From assembly GCA_035559535.1 (NCBI GenBank), contig DATMBG010000022.1:186001-250000 (forward strand): a stretch of DNA of 64,000 nucleotides, written 5' to 3'. Numbering within the stretch: position 1 is the stretch's first letter; every line of letters begins with the position of its first letter. The notes under the pieces are model-generated. The model saw nothing but the letters and a program-made list of their open reading frames with translations, was not told where the DNA came from and searched no databases. The position numbers were made by a program, and so were the translations under genes. Of this stretch, positions 42,766 through 50,835 are shown piece after piece. This DNA comes from Candidatus Limnocylindrales bacterium (GTDB taxonomy: Bacteria; Moduliflexota; Moduliflexia; Moduliflexales; JAUQPW01).

Positions 42766-43056
42766 TCAAGGTGATACGTTTAGCCCCTTTGATTTCTTAA
42801 ATCTTACCGATTGAGCAGGAACTTTGAGCTCATCCCGTGGCAGTGAGATCCCCTCACTTTGTGGCCTATCCATTTTCTTTACAGCCCCTAACCGGCCTTG
42901 TTTCTTCTCCCAGATTACGATTAACAGACTGGCCCCAATGATCAATGCAATAAGTAATATACCCATAACGACCCAGGTACCCGATTTTCTGAAAGTTTTA
43001 CTCAGCAACCCTGGGGATGGAGCTTGAGAGCTTTGTTTGGAAGGATGGGGTTCCAT
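42766..43056 (-). CDS. Small hypothetical single-span membrane protein
   Basis: This 96-aa protein (ATG 43056; an in-frame TTG at 43092 would give 108 aa) has one membrane span WVVMGILLIALIIGASLLIV and a basic, proline- and lysine-rich C-terminal tail. I recognise no family. Neither start has a good ribosome site, so coding is likely but not certain. It stands alone between gnd and the TPR relic. Confidence 0.5.
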   Translation of the reverse strand: MEPHPSKQSSQAPSPGLLSKTFRKSGTWVVMGILLIALIIGASLLIVIWEKKQGRLGAVKKMDRPQSEGISLPRDELKVPAQSVRFKKSKGLNVSP

Positions 43057-43332
43057 TTTCAAAAGCAGTTTATTATCCAGCCGGAAAATCAAGGATCCTA
43101 TAATGCCATAAATCTTCCTTCAAAATACATGGATTCTATGTAAACCATACCTTATAAAGGAGAATTGTCAAGGGCTGTGTGATAATTTTATGGAAAGTCG
43201 AAACTGATAACATCATCTTTCATTTCAAAAGACTTTCAGAAGCAACATCCTTTAAACAGGTCGCCCCGCTGGGGCTAACCTTCCTATCCTGGTTCGTAGG
43301 GTGATGAGGTAGGGTGAGGACAGGATACCAGT

Positions 43333-43510
43333 CTATAGCCTGGCCAGCTCCCGTTTGGCCCTATCCGGCTCTATCCAAGTACCTAACTGTTCAAAGATTT
43401 CCAGGGCTTTGGTTAAATATTTCCGAGCCTGGGCGGTATTCCCTTACTGTTTGTAGAACCGTCCATAGCCTGTGCAAGTTCGGGCTAATTCACTCTCGGT
43501 ACCCTGCAAG
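43333..43510 (-). pseudogene. C-terminal fragment of a TPR protein
   Basis: The minus strand reads ESELARTCTGYGRFYKQ, a stop, then NTAQARKYLTKALEIFEQLG and EPDRAKRELARL before a final stop. This matches the tail of TPR domains found at the C-terminus of signalling ATPases and cyclases. The internal TAA and lack of any upstream part mark it as a relic. The remaining 43093-43332 holds nothing I can identify. Confidence 0.65.
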
Positions 43511-43520
43511 GTAAAGAATC

Positions 43521-44876
43521 CTATAGATCTTGCAAGGAGTTTTCCAGTCTTTGATTGAGCTGATTACACAACCCTTTCAACCGATTTACCTCTGCTTCGC
43601 CTAAAAAACGGCTGGAGAATACCGTCTTATTATGCCATAAAGGCTCATCCAGATCGACCCATGGACGGCACGACTCTCCATCTGGAGTCCCAGGAATCGG
43701 TGAAAATTCCGATAACATCAATCGAATCCCCAGGCTATGGGCAAAATACATGGAAGCCTCAACATGCTGTTGATCTGCTTGTGGGTGGGCAATGATAAGG
43801 TACGCGGTGATGTGGTTCAAGTCGGCTCCTGCCCAGGTCAGGTTATCTACGGCCCGAATCAGTTCTTCGGAATAAACCTTTCCTCCTGTTCGCCGTTGCC
43901 ATTCGTAGGCGCTACTCTCAAATCCGAGATAAAATGTCTTAAAACCTGCCTGAATCATGAGCTTTGCCAGCTCTTTGGTAATAAACCGTGCATTGAGGGC
44001 ATTGGGGGTATGGAAGTAAACTTCTCTCTCCTTCTTCAGAACCTGCTGCAAGAACGGAATCAATATTTTGTCGGACCGAAAAAGGAGGGCATCATCATAA
44101 AAGACCACATTCTGAACTTCACGTTGATGAAGGAAATCAAGTTCTGCCAGAGAATATTCCAGGGATCGACCTTGAAACTTAGGATAAACTTGCGGTACCG
44201 AACAGTACGTACAACGAAAAGGGCATCCATCGGCCAGTTTTAAAACCCCTACCTTTAAATTTTCGTACCCTTCCCAAAACGGAAGTTCTTGCAGATCTGG
44301 AGCTATCTTTAAAAAGCGCCACAGCGGCTCCAGCTCCAACCCATCGATGACCAGGTCGGCTCCCAGACCCTGGGCGTGTTGTGGACAGAGGGTTGCGTAA
44401 ACTCCTCCCAGTACAATTTTGGTTTGGGGTGAGAAGGTTCGGATATCCTCAATGACCTCCCGGACTCCCAAATACCAGTAGGTCATTACGGTCTGAACCA
44501 GAGCGAAATCAAAAGGACCCTCTTGCATTAAAAAGGTTTGAAAGTATTTCCTTGGAAGTCCAAACCGACGGTAATTCCTTGGAATTTGAGAAAACGGAGC
44601 GGGTCTTGGAATTATCTCTGAATAAAATTGCCCCCGTCCCCAGGGATCGGAGCGAAGTCTTTTAGAATTCGGTACCTGGGGATGAAAGCGATCCAGGTAA
44701 TCAAAGAGACGAAGCTCCCCTTTTCCACGGAGATAACCTGCCACCCGAAGGAGTCCATAGGGTTTCAGCCAGAAATCGTAAGCAGAGAAATCGTAAATAG
44801 GAGGATTTACAAGCAGGATCTTATACCCTTTCCCCATTAAAACATGACCCGGGCCGTCCCAGGGATGAAAATCCAT
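43521..44876 (-). CDS. B12-binding-domain radical SAM protein
   Basis: This 451-aa protein has an N-terminal cobalamin-type Rossmann domain (ILLVNPPIYDF, then VLGGVYATLCP) and a radical SAM barrel with DGCPFRCTYCSVPQ (CxxxCxxC). Further blocks are VVFYDDALLF and TFYLGFESSAYEWQRR. Such enzymes methylate or rearrange unreactive carbon or phosphorus centres; the product is unknown. The start at 44876 and a second Met at 44837 both have weak ribosome sites. It follows the HEPN/MNT genes by 20 nt but is probably unrelated to them. Confidence 0.88.
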   Translation of the reverse strand: MDFHPWDGPGHVLMGKGYKILLVNPPIYDFSAYDFWLKPYGLLRVAGYLRGKGELRLFDYLDRFHPQVPNSKRLRSDPWGRGQFYSEIIPRPAPFSQIPRNYRRFGLPRKYFQTFLMQEGPFDFALVQTVMTYWYLGVREVIEDIRTFSPQTKIVLGGVYATLCPQHAQGLGADLVIDGLELEPLWRFLKIAPDLQELPFWEGYENLKVGVLKLADGCPFRCTYCSVPQVYPKFQGRSLEYSLAELDFLHQREVQNVVFYDDALLFRSDKILIPFLQQVLKKEREVYFHTPNALNARFITKELAKLMIQAGFKTFYLGFESSAYEWQRRTGGKVYSEELIRAVDNLTWAGADLNHITAYLIIAHPQADQQHVEASMYFAHSLGIRLMLSEFSPIPGTPDGESCRPWVDLDEPLWHNKTVFSSRFLGEAEVNRLKGLCNQLNQRLENSLQDL

Positions 44877-44896
44877 TTACCTGGAAGGAATGGGTA

Positions 44897-45271
44897 TTAG
44901 AGGCCATTCTTATCTGGAATTTCTTTTATTTCTGTCTTTACCGAAAAAGAAGTAAAGCCAGGTCTGGTATAAACCCAGATTGCTTCTTTCATCACCGTTT
45001 GGTAAAACCTTCTTCCTTCCTGACCGAGTTTTTTCCATTCCTCCCTGGTATAAACCAAAAGATCCACCGGCACGGGAAGTTCCCCGGTATCCCATGTAAG
45101 CGTGCGTTTCTCAAAGGGTTGGTCTGAACTTTCCAGGATAACAATCAAATCAAGATCACTTCCTACCCCCCAATCCCCACGGGCATAGGAACCAAAATAA
45201 CCTATCTGTAATATTTCTTTTCGACTTTGTACAATCTTTTCGGCCCAGGAACGTATGGCCCGGTCGACCAT
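44897..45271 (-). CDS. MNT-type nucleotidyltransferase domain protein (antitoxin type)
   Basis: This 124-aa minimal nucleotidyltransferase carries IGYFGSYARGDWGVGSDLDL, the GSxxRG-SDxDL signature with metal-binding aspartates, and a third Asp in VPVDLLV. In HEPN/MNT pairs the MNT protein can neutralise the HEPN partner by AMPylation. I start at MVDRAIRSWAEKIV (45271), 8 nt after the HEPN stop; longer in-frame starts overlap the HEPN gene. The C-terminal tail is basic. Confidence 0.85.
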   Translation of the reverse strand: MVDRAIRSWAEKIVQSRKEILQIGYFGSYARGDWGVGSDLDLIVILESSDQPFEKRTLTWDTGELPVPVDLLVYTREEWKKLGQEGRRFYQTVMKEAIWVYTRPGFTSFSVKTEIKEIPDKNGL

Positions 45272-45278
45272 TTCAGCG

Positions 45279-45668
45279 TCAGGCCATTTGAAAACGGACG
45301 AATTCAAGGATCTCACGGGCATATCGAATCGCCTCTTCGCTTTGTAGGGGACCATAATGTTCAAAGGGTGCTCCCTCGGGATGCCCATTGGGATAACGGG
45401 AAGGTATGTAAAAATTATCAAGAAAGCGCCCTTTCTCCACCAGCCCTTGGGGAACGGGCACAGTTGCCGGTAACTCTTGAAGGAGTCTGGCTATTGCGTG
45501 TCCCCAGGCTTCCTGTCCCAGGTAAAGGTGTAAAGCCTTCACAGCTTTTTCTGCAGATTGTTGAGCAGCAAAGCATGCCCACTCATGACGCTCCGCCCGG
45601 CGGGAATCTTCAGCCTGTTCTAAATCTCGCAACGCTTGATTCAACCAGTCTCGGCTACGATTAGGCAT
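45279..45668 (-). CDS. HEPN domain protein
   Basis: This 129-aa helical HEPN protein of the COG2250 type shows SRDWLNQALRDLEQAEDSRR, then HEWACFAAQQSAEKAVKALH, and PSRYPNG. The RX4-6H ribonuclease motif of HepT-type toxins is not in its usual place, so toxicity is uncertain. It precedes the MNT gene by 8 nt, forming a typical two-gene pair. Start chosen at MPNRSRDW (45668), which fits the family; eight further upstream residues are possible. Confidence 0.85.
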   Translation of the reverse strand: MPNRSRDWLNQALRDLEQAEDSRRAERHEWACFAAQQSAEKAVKALHLYLGQEAWGHAIARLLQELPATVPVPQGLVEKGRFLDNFYIPSRYPNGHPEGAPFEHYGPLQSEEAIRYAREILEFVRFQMA

Positions 45669-45714
45669 GATCCCTCTCCTTCTGAAGGGCATAACCCATC
45701 CTATGCATACTTTC

Positions 45715-46614
45715 CTATGGTTTTGGAATCTCGATGGGCAGATCCAGCCGATCTCCCCACTCTTTCCACGACCCTATGTAGTTGTGGAGCTTCGGATAAC
45801 CGATGAGTCGCAAAGCTAAATAGGCGTGGGAAGAACGGTATCCACCCTGGCAATACGAGACGATATCTTTCTCCGGGGTCACACCGGCAGCTTCATACAT
45901 GGCTTTTAATTCGTCGGCGGGTTTGAAGGCCCCTTTTTCATCCAGGTTATGGGTCCATTCCAGGTGGACTGCCCCCGGAATAGCCCCTCCACGGGCAGCA
46001 CGTACGTTACGAGCGTAATACTCCTCCTCACTCCTCGTATCCAGAATTACGGTATCAGGATCGTGGAGGTGTTTGAGAACTTCCTCGGCATTCCAGAAAA
46101 GCTCAGGTTTGGGTCTGGCCTGGAAATGAGACGCCTTAGGCTCTGTCACTTCTGTCGTTACAGGATAACCGGCTGCAACCCAGGCGTTAAATCCGCCATC
46201 CAGGACATGCACATCTTCATGGCCGAAGTATTCCAGAAACCAAAACCCACGGGCAGCTTTCATACCGCTGATATTCTCATAAAAAACAACCGTTTTATCG
46301 AAATCGACCCCTCGATGTTGAAGGAGGTACTGATACATCCACATGAAGGCCCGAGAAGCCTCAGGGCCTGTATCGATAAGACTGATTCCGTAAAGATCAA
46401 AATGGATGGCTCCCGGGATATGTCCCCGGGCGAACTCGTGGGACAATCGAACATCGATCAGGCACAATCTGGGATCCTTCAACCGTGTAAAGAGTTGGGT
46501 TGGGGTAAAGAGCAACTGAGGATGGGTATAGCCTTTGCTGTTCAAAAGTTCATCTATACGATCTGGCCATCGTGAATAGATCGATGAGGAATTTAGATTG
46601 GTTTCATCACCCAT
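45715..46614 (-). CDS. Two-domain rhodanese sulfurtransferase
   Basis: This 299-aa protein has two rhodanese domains. The first (~30-155; CLIDVRLSHEFARGHIPGA) is inactive-type, while the second (~170-295) holds the active-site loop YCQGGYRSSHAY with the persulfide-forming cysteine. CQGGYRS favours a thiosulfate over a mercaptopyruvate sulfurtransferase. Cytoplasmic, with no signal. It may supply sulfur or detoxify cyanide; no partner gene is nearby. Confidence 0.92.
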   Translation of the reverse strand: MGDETNLNSSSIYSRWPDRIDELLNSKGYTHPQLLFTPTQLFTRLKDPRLCLIDVRLSHEFARGHIPGAIHFDLYGISLIDTGPEASRAFMWMYQYLLQHRGVDFDKTVVFYENISGMKAARGFWFLEYFGHEDVHVLDGGFNAWVAAGYPVTTEVTEPKASHFQARPKPELFWNAEEVLKHLHDPDTVILDTRSEEEYYARNVRAARGGAIPGAVHLEWTHNLDEKGAFKPADELKAMYEAAGVTPEKDIVSYCQGGYRSSHAYLALRLIGYPKLHNYIGSWKEWGDRLDLPIEIPKP

Positions 46615-46689
46615 AAATCTTTCCTTTCTCAGAATCTGATAGGGGGAGCCGGTTATAGAAATAAGGCCCGATAATTCCCCTTCTCATCT

Positions 46690-46818
46690 CTTGGCCCTCA
46701 CCCCCAGCTCCCTCCCTCTCCTCCCTCCCCGTCCACGGGGAGGGAGGGGGTGGGAGTGGAGAGGGGAGTTGGGGAGTGAAAGCAGCCCTATGAGCCAAAA
46801 TTAGGTAAACAGTTTACT
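46690..46818 (+). repeat. Dispersed MITE-like repeat, copy 2
   Basis: It begins TGGCCCTCACCCCC, contains C-rich and G-rich inverted arms around CCGTCCACGG, and ends GGGGAGTGAAAGC, CCCTATGAG, CCAAAATTAGGTAAACAGT. The same boundaries are seen at 59593 and, inverted, at 28640. Confidence 0.7.
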
Positions 46819-46824
46819 ACCTGC

Positions 46825-47733
46825 TTACAACTGGTTATTTTGATGACCACCTACTCGAATTCCGGCCAGAGCCTCGATGGCATGAATAACCGAGGATACA
46901 TCTTCTTCCCCGTGACCGAGGGCACGGGCTGCTTTGAACATTTCAAGGGCTGTTGCAGCCAGGGGAAGGGGGACTCCGAGTTCATCTCCCGTTGCTAAAA
47001 CCAGCTTCAGATCCTTGCACATATGTTTGAGGGCAAAGTGGGTTTCAAAGTCCCGGTTGATAATTTTAGGGCCTCGCATCTCCATATTACCCGTTTTAGC
47101 ACCTCCGGCCAGGGTACACTCCTTAAGATCGTTCAGGTTAAGTCCCGCTTTGGCACCCAGGGCTAAGCATTCGGCAACGGCTTCCATGGTTGCCCCCACC
47201 ATCAACTGGATACACATTTTCGTGTAAGCGCCCATACCCTGGCCTCCCATGTAAGTTATCTTTTTCCCCATAGCCTGGAAAATTTCCAGACAGTCTTCAA
47301 AGATCTTTCGATCCCCACCGACCATAATCCCTAGACTGGCTTCCTCGGCTGCCTTTTTACTTCCTACCACCGGAGCATCCAACAGGTAACAACCTCTGGC
47401 TTTGACCTGTTCTGCAATCTCCTTGCTGACCATAGGGGAAATGGTACTCATATCAATAATAATAGTCCCTTTCTTGGCCCCCTGGAGCACGCCCTGATCC
47501 CCTAAAATAACCTCCTTCACGTCGGGGGAATCGGAAACCATGGTAATGACAACGTCTGCGTTCTCTCCAACAGCCCTGGGAGAATTCACAGCTATTGCAC
47601 CTGAGGACACCAGTTCTCGGGTTTTTTCTTGGGTTCGATTATAAACCGTCAGAGGGAAACCCGCCTTTAAAATATTTCTGGCCATGGGCCTTCCCATAAC
47701 TCCCAGTCCGATGAATCCGACTCTTTTCTTCAT
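46825..47733 (-). CDS. NAD-binding beta-hydroxyacid dehydrogenase (3-HIBADH/GarR type)
   Basis: This 302-aa enzyme starts KKRVGFIGLGVMGRPMARN with the family dinucleotide motif. DAPVVGSKKAAEEASLGIMVGG is the substrate loop, and MCIQLMVGATMEAVAECLALG carries a position normally Lys-x-x-x-Asn in this family; here the conserved lysine precedes it in AYTKMC. Substrates in the family include 3-hydroxyisobutyrate, tartronate semialdehyde and glyoxylate. Start at MKKRVGF (47733), with AGAGAGAT upstream, rather than 16 residues earlier. Confidence 0.87.
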   Translation of the reverse strand: MKKRVGFIGLGVMGRPMARNILKAGFPLTVYNRTQEKTRELVSSGAIAVNSPRAVGENADVVITMVSDSPDVKEVILGDQGVLQGAKKGTIIIDMSTISPMVSKEIAEQVKARGCYLLDAPVVGSKKAAEEASLGIMVGGDRKIFEDCLEIFQAMGKKITYMGGQGMGAYTKMCIQLMVGATMEAVAECLALGAKAGLNLNDLKECTLAGGAKTGNMEMRGPKIINRDFETHFALKHMCKDLKLVLATGDELGVPLPLAATALEMFKAARALGHGEEDVSSVIHAIEALAGIRVGGHQNNQL

Positions 47734-47848
47734 ATCTCTCTGTTCCGGAAGCAATGGGGATAGGTAGCGGATCATAAACAACGGACCACAAACACTTCTT
47801 ATCGGCCTCCCTTTACTGCCTGCTGCCTATCGCCCACCACCCGCTTTT

Positions 47849-49141
47849 TTAAGACCGCGCCTCTATAGGTACATAATCACGTTTTTGTGGACCTATGTAA
47901 ATCTGTCGAGGACGGCTGATCTTCTGTTCCTTATCCAGAAGCATCTCTTCCCACTGGGCAAGCCACCCCACCGTCCGCGCAATGGCAAAGAGCACCGGAA
48001 ACATATCTACAGGAAATCCCATGGCCTGATAAATGATCCCCGAGTAAAAATCGACGTTAGGATATAATTTTCTGGTTACAAAATAATCATCTTCCAGAGC
48101 GATCCGCTCCAACTCCAGGGCAATATCCAACAGTGGGTTCCTTCCGGTTACCTCAAAGACCTCATCTGCAATCTTTTTGATAATTTTAGCTCTGGGATCA
48201 TAGGATTTGTAAACCCGATGTCCGAATCCCATCAGACGGCCTTCTCCGGCTTTAACGTGCTTAATAAATTCAGGAACCCGACTTTTGGAGCCAATCTGGT
48301 TTAGCATTTTTAATACTTCTTCATTGGCTCCACCATGTAAAGGGCCATACAAAGCAGCAATGGCTGCAGCAACGGCTGAATAAGGATCTACATGGGAGCT
48401 GCCTACTGTTCGCATGGCATTGGTACTACAGTTCTGTTCATGGTCTGCATGAAGGATAAACAGAACATCCAAAGCCCTTTCGAGAACCGGATGAGGTTGG
48501 TACTTAAGTTCGGTCATCTTAAACATCATGTTCAAAAAGTTACCGGTATAGGAGAGATCGTTATCCGGATAAGAGTAGGGCATTCCAATTCCATGGCGAT
48601 AGGCAAAGGCGGCAATGGTGGGTATCTTTGCAATGAGGCGATGAATTTGAATCTCTCTAATCTTGGGATCGAAAATATTTTTAGCCTCCGGATAAAACGT
48701 AGAGAGGGCTCCTACTGTACTCAACAACATTCCCATGGGGTGGGCATCATAACGAAATCCATCCATGAACTTACGGATATTTTCGTGAACCATGGTATGA
48801 TGGGTAATAATGTAGACAAATTCTTCATATTGAGATCGGGTTGGTAGCTCTCCATAGAGGAGTAAATAAGCAGTCTCCAAATAAGTACTCTTCTCGGCCA
48901 GTTGTTCAATGGGATAACCCCGGTACCATAAAATTCCCTTTTCCCCATCAATGAAGGTGATTCGGCTTTGACAGTAAGCAGTATTCATAAAGGCCGGATC
49001 GTACGTCATCAACCCAAAATCATCCTCCGATACCTTAATCTGCCTTAAATCAAGAGCACGAATAGCTCCATGGGTAATCGGGATCTCATATGTTTTCCCC
49101 GTACGATTATCCGTGATGGTTAGCGTTTCTTTCGGTGCCAT
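47849..49141 (-). CDS. gltA: Citrate synthase
   Basis: This 430-aa type II citrate synthase condenses acetyl-CoA and oxaloacetate. Active-site blocks are HADHEQNCSTNAMRTVGSSH, GPLHGGANEEVLKML and MGFGHRVYKSYDPRA, with catalytic histidines and a later aspartate in NVDFYSGI. The N-terminus has the beta-domain typical of Gram-negative enzymes, including ITFIDGEKGILWYRGYPIE. GGAGGGTGT precedes the ATG. It is a single-gene unit divergent from the solute-binding protein gene. Confidence 0.96.
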   Translation of the reverse strand: MAPKETLTITDNRTGKTYEIPITHGAIRALDLRQIKVSEDDFGLMTYDPAFMNTAYCQSRITFIDGEKGILWYRGYPIEQLAEKSTYLETAYLLLYGELPTRSQYEEFVYIITHHTMVHENIRKFMDGFRYDAHPMGMLLSTVGALSTFYPEAKNIFDPKIREIQIHRLIAKIPTIAAFAYRHGIGMPYSYPDNDLSYTGNFLNMMFKMTELKYQPHPVLERALDVLFILHADHEQNCSTNAMRTVGSSHVDPYSAVAAAIAALYGPLHGGANEEVLKMLNQIGSKSRVPEFIKHVKAGEGRLMGFGHRVYKSYDPRAKIIKKIADEVFEVTGRNPLLDIALELERIALEDDYFVTRKLYPNVDFYSGIIYQAMGFPVDMFPVLFAIARTVGWLAQWEEMLLDKEQKISRPRQIYIGPQKRDYVPIEARS

Positions 49142-49253
49142 ACACCCTCCTTATAGTTGCAAAAACACCCCTTCAACCCTTTAAGTAAATTTCTAGTCGA
49201 TATTTATAGTATACCTCTATTTAGACAAAATCCATAGAACTATTTTATTTAAA

Positions 49254-49387
49254 AGTATGGGAGTGTGGGAGTATGGGGGTAGGGAAGTGGGGAAGTATGG
49301 GGGTAGGGAAGTGGGAAAGATAGAACTCCCATACTCCTACACTCCCACACTCCCATACTCCCATACTCCCACACTTCCACACTCTTA
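49254..49387. repeat. G-rich tandem-word palindrome, copy 3
   Basis: Repeats of GTATGGGAGTGTGGGAG and TAGGGAAGTGGG run into the core GGGAAAGATAGAACTCCC and then inverted C-rich repeats. It lies between citrate synthase and the binding-protein gene, in the divergent promoter region. Confidence 0.85.
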
Positions 49388-49408
49388 CTTAGATTCTATT
49401 CGAAGGAC

Positions 49409-50818
49409 ATGAAACCCTGGGTCACTTTTTTGCTAGAACTGCTTGCCCTGGCGGGAATGTTGAGCTGTAGTACGTCTGAAAAACAAAGTTATGTGGCGCC
49501 AAAGGAAACTCCAACAACCCCTACGGAAAGGGATATATTACCCAAAAGTAGCGTGAATTGGATTGGACATTGGTTGGGTCAGGATAAACGTGAAACCCTT
49601 GTAAGGGAAGTAGCTCGGGAATTCGAGTTTTTGAATCCGGAGATAGAGGTTAATCTCAAATTCCCTCAAGAGATATTCGGAAATCGTAGCAAGGCTTTAA
49701 TCGCCAAACAGTATGCCGACAGGATTCGTAAAGGTAACCTGGATTGGGATGTTATCTGGATGGATCCCGGAATTTATCAATTGGTGGCCCAGGATCTGGG
49801 GGATGCCGAGTGGGGAAAAAAGTATCTGGTTAACTTTGAGGAGGTGGATGGCTTTAAGGAAACGCAGAAGCCTTTTATTCTGGAAGACCCTATCTATAAG
49901 AATCAAACCGGTGGTATACTCATCGGACCTTTTATAGAAGGATTCTATTGGGCCCTTTTTTATAATACGGAAGTTGCCAAAAGAATAGGAATAGAAATTA
50001 AGCAAGAAGATATGACTTTCGACGATCTGTTAGGATATGTTAAAAAGGTTTACGAATACAGGCAGAAGAACCACGTGGATATCGCGGCATTTTATGAGGC
50101 CAGGGATGCATTTTCCTTGGGGGTTCTGTTTCAAAGCCTGGTCACCTCAGAGCTTAGGGATTTTCGTAAAGTAAAAGAAGAGGTAACCTCGGAAGAAAAA
50201 TGTGCAGCGTTACTGAAGACTTTTCGAGCCTTTGAAGAGTTAGGGAAATATGATCCCTTAATCCCTTCCCATGCCAGTAATCTCTGGTTTGAAACGAAGC
50301 ATCTTGCCTTAGAGGATAAGGTACTTTTCCAGATCGGGGGAACCTGGATGTACAATACCTGGCGTCAGATATCCGAAGACAAAATGAAGAAGATGATTCC
50401 TGCTGAGTTACCCGTTTTTCAGGAAGTGAATTATTATCCCGGTGGCTATATCCCAACCTGGGCGGTGTTTAAAGATGCACCCCATCGGGATAACGGCATT
50501 AAGTTACTGTTATTCTGGAGTACACCCAAGGTAGCCGAAAAGTGGGTACGGTATACGAAAAGTCCAACGGGTTTACGAGGTCATTTCTCCACTCCGGAAA
50601 TTGGAGCCGATGTGTTTGAAAAATTTCAACATAGAATCACAACCAAATACGGTAAAAATGTTTTGGCAGTTTCCAATGCCGGGTATTTATTAGGAAAGGA
50701 AAACAGGCTCCTTTTGAAGGACATATCCGAAAAAATTATAGAACTCCTGGAAGGCCGAACAACGGCAGAGACGGCATATCACGAAGTCATCGTAAAAGCC
50801 GGATTGGAGAAAAATTAG
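49409..50818 (+). CDS. Extracellular solute-binding lipoprotein
   Basis: This 469-aa protein has a lipoprotein signal with lipobox LAGMLSC, so it is anchored at the membrane. The body is a family 1 sugar-type binding protein (VNWIGHWLGQDKRETLVREV, WDVIWMDPGIYQLVAQD, GTWMYNTWRQI, KLLLFWSTPKVAEKWVRY). No permease or ATPase gene is nearby. It is instead followed after 17 nt by a histidine kinase and NtrC-type regulator, so it may present a ligand to the sensor rather than serve transport. Confidence 0.88.
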   Translation: MKPWVTFLLELLALAGMLSCSTSEKQSYVAPKETPTTPTERDILPKSSVNWIGHWLGQDKRETLVREVAREFEFLNPEIEVNLKFPQEIFGNRSKALIAKQYADRIRKGNLDWDVIWMDPGIYQLVAQDLGDAEWGKKYLVNFEEVDGFKETQKPFILEDPIYKNQTGGILIGPFIEGFYWALFYNTEVAKRIGIEIKQEDMTFDDLLGYVKKVYEYRQKNHVDIAAFYEARDAFSLGVLFQSLVTSELRDFRKVKEEVTSEEKCAALLKTFRAFEELGKYDPLIPSHASNLWFETKHLALEDKVLFQIGGTWMYNTWRQISEDKMKKMIPAELPVFQEVNYYPGGYIPTWAVFKDAPHRDNGIKLLLFWSTPKVAEKWVRYTKSPTGLRGHFSTPEIGADVFEKFQHRITTKYGKNVLAVSNAGYLLGKENRLLLKDISEKIIELLEGRTTAETAYHEVIVKAGLEKN

Positions 50819-50835
50819 ACGCTGAATTAAAGGAC

